Shown piece after piece: positions 1-7,414 of a DNA stretch of 64,000 nt (position 1 is the stretch's first letter; the number at the start of each line of letters is the position of its first letter). A model generated the notes under the pieces. It had not been told where the DNA came from, made no database searches, and was given only the letters and a program-made list of their open reading frames with translations. The DNA comes from Pseudoalteromonas sp. N1230-9 (lineage in GTDB: Bacteria; Pseudomonadota; Gammaproteobacteria; Enterobacterales; Alteromonadaceae): assembly GCF_032716425.1 (NCBI RefSeq), contig NZ_CP090419.1, forward strand, positions 2,854,001 through 2,918,000, given 5' to 3'. The position numbers and the translations under genes were made by a program.

Positions 1-359
1 TTTGCTAAGCTGTCAAATAACTCATCTTTATCAACAGGCTTTGTGATAAATGCAAAAATTCCCTGCTTTGTCGCCTCGACTGCATCTGGAATCGAACCAT
101 GCGCTGTCATCATGATGACAGGCATAGATGGGTAGCGGCTTTGCAACTGACGATGCAGCGCCATTCCGTCCATTTCGTCCATTCTTAAATCGGTAATTAC
201 CGCGTCGTAGGTTTTATTTTTAAGTTCTTGAAGAGCCACAATGCCACTTTCAGCAGTACTCACTTGATAGCCTTTAGACTCGATTCTTATTGCTAACAGC
301 TTTAATAAACTCGCGTCATCATCCACTAGTAACACGCGAGGTTTACTTACTTCATTCAT
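1..359 (-). CDS. glrR: Sigma54-dependent response regulator GlrR/QseF, receiver domain (partial)
   Basis: Only the N-terminal ~119 residues are in the window; the gene runs off the left edge. The visible part is a receiver domain: acidic pair in LLVDDD (about residues 10-15), phospho-acceptor Asp in VITDLRMD, the Thr of MMTAHG and the Lys of ITKPVD. In the family this is followed by an AAA+ sigma54-activating domain and a Fis-type HTH, which I cannot see here. The call as GlrR (QseF/YfhA) rests on gene order: kinase, small lipoprotein, regulator is the enterobacterial glrK-yfhG-glrR order. Start is the ATG at 359, 2 nt after the qseG stop, so the three genes are an operon. In enterobacteria GlrR activates the sigma54 promoter of glmY. 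Confidence 0.85.
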   Translation of the reverse strand, partial: MNEVSKPRVLLVDDDASLLKLLAIRIESKGYQVSTAESGIVALQELKNKTYDAVITDLRMDEMDGMALHRQLQSRYPSMPVIMMTAHGSIPDAVEATKQGIFAFITKPVDKDELFDSLA

Positions 360-361
360 AC

Positions 362-898
362 TTACTGCTCCTTAGTCTCTTCGCGAAGAAGAAGTTGCTG
401 CTCAATCGTAGCCAGTGACGACAATGTTTTTTCCATTTTTTCGGTTAATGCTTGCTTTGCTTGTTTCGCTTTTAAATGCTGCTTAACACTTTGCTTTTGA
501 AGCCAAAGGTACTGCTTTATATCATCTGGCCAATAGTAAGCTTGATCTGTTTTGTCTAGTAAAGCCAACGTTTTTTCTGGACTTGCTTCGCTCTCTAGAC
601 ACAGTGATTTAAACAACGCTTTGATTTCTTTTTCACCTACATAACTTACTTTTTTATGTGTGCTCTTATAGCCTCCACATTGCTGGGCATGCCAAGCAAT
701 AACAATATTTGCAGGTGGATACATCGGCTCACTTTTCGGACGCGGCTTGGGATTAGGCTCTCCCTCTTCGGGTGTTACATGTTTTTTATTAACTACTTGC
801 TGCGCTTGTTCTGTTACGGGCTTAGTTTCTAGCAACGAACAGCCCGAGAGCATTAGTGCAGCAATCATCATAAAACTGGCTTTATTAGCTAAGCCCAT
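362..898 (-). CDS. qseG: QseG/YfhG-like outer membrane lipoprotein
   Basis: 178-aa lipoprotein. The N-terminus is a lipoprotein signal peptide with lipobox LSGC and lipidated Cys20. A proline/charged linker follows (about 30-60), then a helical, Lys/Gln-rich C-terminal half that looks like a coiled coil (about 130-178). It lies between the glrK kinase and the glrR regulator with 1-2 nt spacing on each side, so it is certainly co-transcribed. The enterobacterial QseG/YfhG in this position is an outer membrane lipoprotein that interacts with and modulates the QseE/GlrK kinase. Sequence similarity is hard to judge by eye; the assignment relies mostly on position and lipoprotein character. Confidence 0.75.
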   Translation of the reverse strand: MGLANKASFMMIAALMLSGCSLLETKPVTEQAQQVVNKKHVTPEEGEPNPKPRPKSEPMYPPANIVIAWHAQQCGGYKSTHKKVSYVGEKEIKALFKSLCLESEASPEKTLALLDKTDQAYYWPDDIKQYLWLQKQSVKQHLKAKQAKQALTEKMEKTLSSLATIEQQLLLREETKEQ

Positions 899-899
899 A

Positions 900-2357
900 T
901 CAGTTAACTCCCTGGGTTAATTGAATTGGTAATATTACGGTAAAACAGCAGCCATGGGGGTCATTGTCTTCGAGCTTTAGCTCACCGTTTAGTTGTTCAA
1001 CTGTTTCTTTCACAATAGTAAGTCCTAAGCCACTGCCCATCTCAGCTTGGCTTTTGGCATTTTTACCTTGATAAAATGCACCAAAAATAGACATTTTTTC
1101 GGATTCATCAACACCAATGCCAAGATCGCTCACCGACACCATAAGCTTACTGTGTTTAAATGTCACCTTAATGGTAACTGCTTCTTTTTCTGGTGAAAAT
1201 TTTAATGCGTTGGAAATAAGCTGCACTAAAATCATTTCTAATAATTCCGTTGAAATATAAAGAGAGCGGCTAGGTAATTCATTTAACCAAAGCAACGATT
1301 GATCTCGCGCTATTAGGCGATGTTCAAAATGTCGCTCTATTTTGCCCATCATCACCGAAAAGTCTAATTCGGTGATGCTCTCCTTACTGGTGCGAATTGC
1401 ATTATAATTTAAAAGGCTTTCAATCATAATGCGTAACCGCGCCATACTTTGTGTAATAAGCTCTAATACAGCTTGCTGCTCTGCATTGATAGGCCCCACA
1501 ATTTCATCAGCGAGGAGATCTGTTCCTTCAACCATAGAAGCCAATGGGGTTTTTAATTCATGTGTAACATGGCGTAAGAATGTATCTTTTTGCTGCTCAA
1601 GCATATGAAGTTGTGCTTGTACCCATTGTAACTTATTGCCTAACTCAATAAGCTCAGAAGAACCTTTAACAGAAATATTTTGTTGCCAATGACCTTGTCC
1701 CAGTTTATCGATAACAGATGTCAATTCGCGTAAACGCCCACTGATCCGCCATAAAAACCCGCCACTCACCAGCAAAGTAATAGGGATCAATGCCAATAGC
1801 CAATTTATAAATGACGCTTGTAAGGTTTTTAAGTGTTGTTGGTTTTTCGTGATGCGTAATTCATTCTGATCACGTAGCCACACTGTTTGCTCTGCAATCA
1901 GTTTACTGGCTGGTGCAAACAGCTCACCATCTTGTTTTTGTTCATGTACCAAGTGTTGCTGAGCAAAGCTCAACACATCGGCTAGCTGCTGCCATTGGTT
2001 AACGTAATCAGGTGAGGGACTCAAAAAAATTAGCTCATCAATGCTTTGCAAAGATGACTGCCATTTATTTGCAATTAAGGTGTCAAGTGATTCACTTTTC
2101 AACACCCAGTTTTGCCTTGTTGCTCTCTCAAGGCTATTTAGGTCCTGCTTAAGACTATTAAATGTTTTGGTTACTAAGTAGTTATCGCTCACTATTTTTT
2201 GTGTGACAGCAAGCTGCTTGTTGAGCGCATTTAAAAATAGGATCACAACCAAAGATAAAGGCAATAATGATAAAAGAGTACTAAACACAAATTGCCCGAT
2301 TAAATTGGGACGCCAATCGAGTAGATGTTTGAACTTACTGCTAGCTTGCCTTTGCAT
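900..2357 (-). CDS. glrK: Sensor histidine kinase GlrK/QseE
   Basis: 485-aa inner membrane histidine kinase. TM1 at about 23-45, a mostly helical periplasmic region of about 135 residues, TM2 at about 183-204, then a HAMP-like linker. The HisKA motif HVTHELKTPL carries the phospho-acceptor His266. The HATPase domain shows an N box (LISNALKFSPE), G1 (DLGIGVD) and G2 (GSGLGLTIV). The preceding AAGGAA and ATG at 2357 give the start. It is first in the operon with qseG and glrR. In enterobacteria the homologue responds to envelope or host signals and phosphorylates GlrR; the ligand here is unknown. Confidence 0.85.
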   Translation of the reverse strand: MQRQASSKFKHLLDWRPNLIGQFVFSTLLSLLPLSLVVILFLNALNKQLAVTQKIVSDNYLVTKTFNSLKQDLNSLERATRQNWVLKSESLDTLIANKWQSSLQSIDELIFLSPSPDYVNQWQQLADVLSFAQQHLVHEQKQDGELFAPASKLIAEQTVWLRDQNELRITKNQQHLKTLQASFINWLLALIPITLLVSGGFLWRISGRLRELTSVIDKLGQGHWQQNISVKGSSELIELGNKLQWVQAQLHMLEQQKDTFLRHVTHELKTPLASMVEGTDLLADEIVGPINAEQQAVLELITQSMARLRIMIESLLNYNAIRTSKESITELDFSVMMGKIERHFEHRLIARDQSLLWLNELPSRSLYISTELLEMILVQLISNALKFSPEKEAVTIKVTFKHSKLMVSVSDLGIGVDESEKMSIFGAFYQGKNAKSQAEMGSGLGLTIVKETVEQLNGELKLEDNDPHGCCFTVILPIQLTQGVN

Positions 2358-2617
2358 AGGTTTCCTTCAAGGTGTGACAGGTATAAATTATCTATGAGTT
2401 AAGTTATACACTGGCTGAATTTTATCTGAAATTCAGCACTATTTTCACTAAAAAATCAATATCGTTGCAATTTGGAGACAAACTAAACAACTGATTTTAA
2501 AAGGTTAAATTTAAAAATTTATTTTCCCGTTGCAAAAAAGACACAAAACCATGTAAGAATTTCTACCGACACACGCTAAAAAACACATAACAACATGATA
2601 ATCAACAACTTTTAACT

Positions 2618-2634
2618 TTGGCATTGTTTTTGTA
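2618..2634 (+). promoter_or_regulatory. Candidate sigma54 (-24/-12) promoter of the EF-hand cluster
   Basis: TTGGCATTGTTTTTGTA matches the sigma54 consensus TTGGCACG-N4-TTGCW at TTGGCA and at TTG.A of the -12 box, with the required GG-to-G(C) spacing. One key -12 base is T instead of C. Transcription would start near 2645, leaving a ~24-nt leader before the ATG at 2669. The neighbouring operon encodes a sigma54-activating regulator family. I found no clear TGTC-N10-GACA GlrR-type site between 2398 and 2617. Confidence 0.55.
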
Positions 2635-2668
2635 TTAGAGTAAATAATTAATTTTCTTAGGAATTAAA

Positions 2669-2896
2669 ATGAAGAAATTGGCCATTACTATGCTGACGCT
2701 TGTGTGTTGTATTTCAACAACCACGTATGCCCTTAACTTAAATGATTCTTTTAAAGAACTGGACAAAGACAGTAACGGCACTTTAAGTGAATCAGAGGCA
2801 TCGGAAGACGCGTTGTTACACGACAACTTTTCACAAATTGATACGAATCAAGATGGCCAAATTTCTTTTTCAGAATTTCAATTGTTTGTTCAATAG
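2669..2896 (+). CDS. Secreted EF-hand protein 1
   Basis: 75 aa. A Sec signal peptide covers residues 1-21 (cleavage likely after TYA). The mature ~54 residues are almost entirely a pair of EF-hands. Loop 1 is DKDSNGTLSESE (D32, D34, N36, S40, E43) and loop 2 is DTNQDGQISFSE (D58, N60, D62, S66, E69). Both keep Gly at loop position 6, so both should bind Ca2+. This is the only copy of the four with two canonical loops. RBS TTAGGA lies 8 nt before the ATG. It is the first gene after the sigma54-type promoter. Role unknown; a periplasmic or secreted calcium buffer or sensor is inferred. Confidence 0.85.
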   Translation: MKKLAITMLTLVCCISTTTYALNLNDSFKELDKDSNGTLSESEASEDALLHDNFSQIDTNQDGQISFSEFQLFVQ

Positions 2897-2905
2897 GAGA
2901 TTGTA

Positions 2906-3133
2906 ATGAAACAACTTATTGCCGCTTTCTCGCTGATGTTTTTAGTGATCAGCGCAACCGTTTTAGCATCACAAATGGATGTACGTTTCGCTAAATTTGA
3001 TACGAATGCCGATGGTGAAATTTCGCTTACAGAAGCCACACAACATGATGACTTACTGAAGCAATTTGCTGATCTAGATAAAAATGACGATCAGGTTTTA
3101 TCAGAGCAAGAGTTTGAGAAATTCAAACTTTAA
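2906..3133 (+). CDS. Secreted EF-hand protein 2
   Basis: 75 aa, same layout as its upstream neighbour: signal peptide 1-21 (ending VLA), then two EF-hand loops. Loop 1 DTNADGEISLTE (32-43) is canonical. Loop 2 DKNDDQVLSEQE (58-69) has Gln in place of the usual Gly at position 6, which disfavours the normal loop turn and probably weakens binding. AGGAG lies 6 nt before the ATG, and the gene starts 9 nt after the previous stop, so the two are one operon. A paralogue by tandem duplication. Confidence 0.85.
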   Translation: MKQLIAAFSLMFLVISATVLASQMDVRFAKFDTNADGEISLTEATQHDDLLKQFADLDKNDDQVLSEQEFEKFKL

Positions 3134-3233
3134 CGACTTAAAGTGTTTGCCATAATCCCTGAGGGAGTGTGTAAACGGATTTAATTTTGGGAATTAAATT
3201 ATGGCAAGCACTTTCACTAACAAGGAGCGCAGT

Positions 3234-3467
3234 ATGAAAATAGTCTCAGTTATTTCACTAATCCTTATGACTTTTAGCTTTAATAGCTTTGCATTAGATG
3301 TAAAACAACGTTTTAATCATCTCGACAAGAATAAAGATGGCTATTTAAGCCCTGACGAACTTACGCCTCAGCCTCATCTTAAAAAGCGTATAAGTCAGTG
3401 GGATACAGATAATGACAAGCGCATATCACTCCTTGAGTTTAAAAATTATTTAACAAGTAAGAGCTAA
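3234..3467 (+). CDS. Secreted EF-hand protein 3
   Basis: 77 aa from the ATG at 3234, chosen because AAGGAG stands 6 nt upstream and the product then begins with a normal signal peptide (1-20, ending SFA). An upstream in-frame ATG at 3201 would put a polar stretch before it. Loop 1 DKNKDGYLSPDE (31-42) is canonical. Loop 2 DTDNDKRISLLE (57-68) has Lys at position 6. The 100-nt gap before it holds an AT-rich hairpin, ATTTAATT-TTGGG-AATTAAAT (3179-3199), which could be an RNA processing site or a weak break in the operon. Confidence 0.8.
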   Translation: MKIVSVISLILMTFSFNSFALDVKQRFNHLDKNKDGYLSPDELTPQPHLKKRISQWDTDNDKRISLLEFKNYLTSKS

Positions 3468-3473
3468 CAAACA

Positions 3474-3707
3474 ATGACAAGATTAACCATCACCAGCTTA
3501 GTTTCATGTTTTCTTTTTAGTACTATGAGCTTAGCCTCTGGCAGTATTGGTGAGAAGTTTAAACAACTTGATCGCAATGATGACGGCTACTTAAGTCGCT
3601 CTGAATCAGCACGAGACCCAGCACTTTGGTCTCGTTTTCAAAGTTACGATAAAGACAAAGATAACAAGTTATCACTTGCAGAGTTTGAAGTTTACGCTAG
3701 CAAATAA
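3474..3707 (+). CDS. Secreted EF-hand protein 4
   Basis: 77 aa, with signal peptide about 1-21 (ending SLA). Loop 1 DRNDDGYLSRSE (33-44) is canonical. Loop 2 DKDKDNKLSLAE (59-70) has Asn at position 6, so as in copies 2 and 3 the second loop is the degenerate one. It begins 6 nt after the previous stop, and its ribosome binding site is weak, suggesting translational coupling. Last gene of the cluster, followed by a hairpin at 3711-3731. Confidence 0.8.
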   Translation: MTRLTITSLVSCFLFSTMSLASGSIGEKFKQLDRNDDGYLSRSESARDPALWSRFQSYDKDKDNKLSLAEFEVYASK

Positions 3708-3710
3708 ATT

Positions 3711-3731
3711 AAGGGTGTGCCAAGCACCCTT
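3711..3731 (+). terminator. Hairpin after the EF-hand cluster
   Basis: AAGGGTG and CACCCTT form a perfect 7-bp stem around a 7-nt loop, 3 nt after the last EF-hand stop codon. The downstream T run is weak and interrupted, so termination may be partial. Confidence 0.5.
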
Positions 3732-3812
3732 CCCCTGTCATTTTTGTTCAAGTAGTTGCAGTTTATGACAACTCTGATACTGTTTTTATAAATCAATAAA
3801 AACAAGACAATT

Positions 3813-5453
3813 ATGAAATTCATCATCGGCTTACTCGCATCAGCATCACTATCCTGTTTTGCAAACACAACGGTTATCTATAACGTCAATGGCTACACAC
3901 CGACCTATAAAGGGGATACCAAACAGTTTTCAACATTGGTCATCAAAGATGGCAAGGTGGTCAAAACAGGTAATGACTCCTTAAAAGCCAGTTATCCTGA
4001 TGCAACAGCCTTTGATGGTGAGCAGGCGACTTTGCTACCCGGCCTTATTGATGCCCATGGCCATGTTATTGGCCTTGGTAACAACCTATCGCAACTGGAT
4101 GTTAGAAATACCCGATCAGTTGATGAGGTCGGAAAGAAGCTCGCAGAATTTGCGAAAGATAAACAAGGCTGGATCATTGGTCGTGGCTGGAACCAAGAGC
4201 AATGGCCAGGCGCACAATTTCCTACGGCAGCAGACTTAGACCGCTATGTAAAAGATAAGCCTGTGGTACTGTCTCGAGTTGATGGCCATGCAGTGTGGGT
4301 TAATTCGAAAGCCATGGCACTTGCTGGTATCGAAAAAGACACTCGCTCTCCTGCCGGTGGTGAAATATTAAAACTGGATTCAGGACTAGCTTCAGGTGTC
4401 TTCATTGATAAAGCCGAAACACTAATAACTCAGCATGTACCAAAAGCAAGCCACGCTAGCATTAATACTGCTTTAGATAATGCAGGTAAACATTTGCTTA
4501 GCTTAGGCATTACATCAACCCACGATGCGGGTATTGATTATGATACGTGGCAAGTTTACAAAGAACGTGCAGAGCAAGGCACTCTACCGCTGAGAATTGT
4601 TGCTATGTTAAGCGCAAGCGACCCGAAACTAGACACCATGTTAAAAGCGGGTCGCTATAAAGATATGCATGACTACATGTCAATTAGAAGCGTAAAAGTA
4701 TACGCCGATGGTGCGCTAGGGAGCCGTGGTGCTGCATTAATTGATGAATATGCTGATCGTAAAAATTATCATGGCTTAATGCTTGAAACACAACAAAAAC
4801 TCGAACAGCTTTTCACCTTAAGTTTTGAAAGTGGTTTTAGTGCGAACACCCATGCTATTGGTGATAAAGCGAACCATATCGTATTAGATGCCTACGAAAA
4901 AGTGTTTAAAAAATCTGGTGGAATTTTATTACGTAACCGTATTGAGCATGCGCAGATTGTTACGCCCGACGATATTGTTCGCTTCAAATCACTAAAAATC
5001 ATTCCCTCAATGCAACCTGTGCATGCCACGTCTGATATGCATATGGCTGAACAACGCTTGACCGATAAACAGCTTGCCGGTGCGTATGCTTGGAAAACAT
5101 TTTTAGATCAAGGCTCAATTGTGGCTGCGGGCTCTGACTTTCCTGTAGAACTAGCTGACCCATTCGATGGTTTATATTCAGCCATTACTCGCATGGATCA
5201 CAACCAGTTACCAAAAGGTGGTTGGCGACCAAAAGAACTATTATCGAGAGATGAAGCTTTACGAGCGTTCACTTTAGGCGGCGCTTATGCTGCTCATCAA
5301 GAGTTTAAATTAGGCAGTTTAGAACAAGGTAAATGGGCTGACTTTATTTTAATAAACAAAGACTACTTTACTGTTCCGGTATCACAGATTCATGACATCA
5401 AGGTTAAGCAAACATGGATTGGTGGCGAACTAAAATATCAACAAGAAAACTAA
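3813..5453 (+). CDS. Secreted amidohydrolase family 3 protein (YtcJ-like)
   Basis: 546 aa with a Sec signal peptide (1-17, ending CFA). It belongs to the amidohydrolase-3/YtcJ group of the metal-dependent amidohydrolase superfamily. Visible features are the metal-binding HxH in DAHGHVIGLG (H82, H84), the later His motifs NTHAIGD and RIEHAQIV, and the Asp motif GSDFPVE near the C-terminus. Members hydrolyse amide or ester bonds; the substrate of this subgroup is mostly unknown. The periplasmic location is inferred from the signal peptide. It is transcribed alone and ends 7 nt from the convergent 5461 gene. Confidence 0.85.
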   Translation: MKFIIGLLASASLSCFANTTVIYNVNGYTPTYKGDTKQFSTLVIKDGKVVKTGNDSLKASYPDATAFDGEQATLLPGLIDAHGHVIGLGNNLSQLDVRNTRSVDEVGKKLAEFAKDKQGWIIGRGWNQEQWPGAQFPTAADLDRYVKDKPVVLSRVDGHAVWVNSKAMALAGIEKDTRSPAGGEILKLDSGLASGVFIDKAETLITQHVPKASHASINTALDNAGKHLLSLGITSTHDAGIDYDTWQVYKERAEQGTLPLRIVAMLSASDPKLDTMLKAGRYKDMHDYMSIRSVKVYADGALGSRGAALIDEYADRKNYHGLMLETQQKLEQLFTLSFESGFSANTHAIGDKANHIVLDAYEKVFKKSGGILLRNRIEHAQIVTPDDIVRFKSLKIIPSMQPVHATSDMHMAEQRLTDKQLAGAYAWKTFLDQGSIVAAGSDFPVELADPFDGLYSAITRMDHNQLPKGGWRPKELLSRDEALRAFTLGGAYAAHQEFKLGSLEQGKWADFILINKDYFTVPVSQIHDIKVKQTWIGGELKYQQEN

Positions 5454-5460
5454 ATGGTCA

Positions 5461-5751
5461 CTATTTAGCGTCAGTCGATGACTGACGCTTTAATTTAATA
5501 ATATGGTAGATATTTACAAACGTCAGAAGTCCATTTGTGAATGCAACAGGAATGGCATCAATCGCTATACCGTAACAAGTAAATGCAATACATCCAGCCA
5601 AATTAAACCAACGCAGCTTAACCACATCACTCATTGTTAAAGAAGCGACCAACAAGGCAGACGCTAAATAGCCTAAATATTCCCAACTCAATTGTTCTCT
5701 CCTAGGCTTTAGGTTAGCATTAGAGCTTGTCATTTTTTTTGACTTACTCAT
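5461..5751 (-). CDS. Small membrane protein, YgjV/CBU_0592-like
   Basis: 96 aa with a charged N-terminus (1-20) and three hydrophobic segments at about 24-42, 46-62 and 66-84, ending in a Lys/Arg-rich tail. The arrangement RWFNLAGC-IAFTCYGI-AFTNGLLTFVNIYHI resembles the repeat of small YgjV/CBU_0592-type inner membrane proteins, whose function is not established. Start ATG at 5751; the ribosome binding site is poor. The family assignment is by eye and tentative. Confidence 0.6.
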   Translation of the reverse strand: MSKSKKMTSSNANLKPRREQLSWEYLGYLASALLVASLTMSDVVKLRWFNLAGCIAFTCYGIAIDAIPVAFTNGLLTFVNIYHIIKLKRQSSTDAK

Positions 5752-5957
5752 TGCTACTTTAACAATGAAAATAAAAAAGCTAACTTACTAAAAACCTTAT
5801 AAAGCACAGTAAATACTTTGCTTAAAATCATTAACACGGGAAATGAAGGTACAAGCAAGGCATGGCCTCGCTAGCAAGTTAGCGTGAATTCTTAGAATCT
5901 TAATGCTAGCGTCATTAAGGTGTAATAAATAGGACAATTGTCCGAAGAGCGGCGTTA

Positions 5958-6614
5958 ATGTTTCAATATCATTTTTCAAGTTATCTAGTTGAGCAATTAC
6001 TTACTTTTGCAGGAAGTCGATACCAACAAGCAAAAAAAGAAGTGCTGATCCATCAAGATCAACCACTGTCTAAACTCGTGTTAGTCAGAAGTGGAACGGT
6101 GTCGCTCAGTTATGACGTGGGTAATGGGCGTAGACTATTACTCGGCCAGCTTGATTGTAATAACACCTTAATTGGCGAGATCGAGGCACTAAATAACTTA
6201 CCTTGTATTTACACCGTGACCTGCTTTAGCGATGTAAGTTATAACTTAATCGAGCTAAAACATTGGCGCTCACTGTTACTAGAAAAGCCAGAACTCAGCT
6301 TGTACACAGCACAAACTATCGCCGCTAAGTTTCAAGAGAATCAGAAAATTAATCTCGATAAACTCCTATTGCCACTGAGCTACAACATAGCAAAAGACTG
6401 TTTATTAAGGGCTGAGAATAATAATCCAACACTGCTACGTGCCTACCCAACGGTTAATGCAGAGGCTGAACGTTTCGCAACCACTGAACGCGCTTATCGC
6501 CGCGTAGTGACAGAGCTGGTAGAAAAAGGATTGATAGTAAGAAGCAACCAAGGACTTAAGGTTGTTGATATAGAAAAGCTAAGCAACTATGTTGATAGCT
6601 TTTCACAATTGTGA
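5958..6614 (+). CDS. Crp/Fnr family transcriptional regulator, YeiL-like
   Basis: 218 aa. The N-terminal cyclic-nucleotide-binding-like beta barrel covers about 10-120 and includes GTVSLSYDVGNGRRLLLG and IGEIEAL, which resemble E. coli YeiL (NGRVSLIDFF, FIGEIEL). The C-terminal winged helix (about 145-215) includes AERFATTERAYRRVVTELVEKGLI. There is no Cys cluster for an FNR-type Fe-S centre at the N-terminus. Ligand and targets are unknown. It is transcribed alone. The 206-bp upstream gap contains no other gene. Confidence 0.8.
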   Translation: MFQYHFSSYLVEQLLTFAGSRYQQAKKEVLIHQDQPLSKLVLVRSGTVSLSYDVGNGRRLLLGQLDCNNTLIGEIEALNNLPCIYTVTCFSDVSYNLIELKHWRSLLLEKPELSLYTAQTIAAKFQENQKINLDKLLLPLSYNIAKDCLLRAENNNPTLLRAYPTVNAEAERFATTERAYRRVVTELVEKGLIVRSNQGLKVVDIEKLSNYVDSFSQL

Positions 6615-6651
6615 GTATGTGCCTACATACTCACTTTATTTAAGTAGCAAT

Positions 6652-7218
6652 TTACTTATTTAATAATAAGTCTTGGATATTTGCTAAGTCTGACTTGCCT
6701 TCAATAATTTCATCTGGCGTTAAACCTGATAGCTCATGAGGGAAAACTAACCACTCATCAGACTCATGAATATAATACTCAGGCACCATATCTACTTTTG
6801 AGTTTTTAGGCTTGTAATATGGGCAAGCAACACGAATATCGCGTGGCAGATTCAAGCGCATTAATTCAGAAAGTTTTTCTTTTAAAGCGAAAATACTACG
6901 TCCAGAGTCAAATACATCATCAACAATCAACAACGAATCATCTGCGTTGGCATTTTCGATGATGTAATGCAAACCATGTACTTTAATTTCTTTTGACTGC
7001 TGATTAATACCGTAATAAGACGATGTACGCACAGCAATATGATCTGTCTCTATGCCTTTGTAATCATAGTACTCTTGTACTGCGATACCGATAGGAGCAC
7101 CACCACGCCAAATACCAATGATGAAATCAGGACGAAAACCATCTTCATAAACTTTTGCAGCAACGCGAAACGAATCTTCAAGTAACTGCTGCGCAGTGAT
7201 ATAGCACTTATCTGACAT
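6652..7218 (-). CDS. Purine phosphoribosyltransferase family protein
   Basis: 188 aa from the ATG at 7218, chosen because GGGG stands about 8-11 nt upstream and the product then starts MSDKCYIT; an in-frame ATG at 7251 is less likely. The type I PRTase PRPP loop LLIVDDVFDSGRS is complete, and the pyrophosphate loop is WRGGAPIG. This fits the hypoxanthine/xanthine-guanine salvage PRTases (base + PRPP to nucleotide). The base specificity cannot be told from the motifs. It stands alone, minus strand. Confidence 0.8.
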   Translation of the reverse strand: MSDKCYITAQQLLEDSFRVAAKVYEDGFRPDFIIGIWRGGAPIGIAVQEYYDYKGIETDHIAVRTSSYYGINQQSKEIKVHGLHYIIENANADDSLLIVDDVFDSGRSIFALKEKLSELMRLNLPRDIRVACPYYKPKNSKVDMVPEYYIHESDEWLVFPHELSGLTPDEIIEGKSDLANIQDLLLNK

Positions 7219-7363
7219 AAATAGAGACCCCAGTGTGAATTGATCATTCAAGTGTAGTTAATGAAATTTAAACTAACCACCTGATGAGAAAATGTGGGGC
7301 GAGATTTTATACTAAATGATGCCAAAAATCTTGTATCAGTTTGTAAATCACATTAAAAAACAA

Positions 7364-7388
7364 AAAAGCGCTTAATAAAGGCGCTTTT
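7364..7388 (-). terminator. Terminator of pepB
   Basis: AAAAGCGC (7364-7371) and GCGCTTTT (7381-7388) form an 8-bp stem, with a T run on the minus strand. It lies about 26 nt beyond the pepB stop. Confidence 0.8.
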
Positions 7389-7414
7389 GGTAATGTACTA
7401 TGCGTAGTACTCAA

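Noticed and set aside
2398-2617. GlrR binding site (TGTC-N10-GACA) upstream of the EF-hand promoter
   Set aside because: Single GACA half-sites exist at 2540 and 2568, but none has a partner at the right spacing; the nearest is TGTA with 12 nt.
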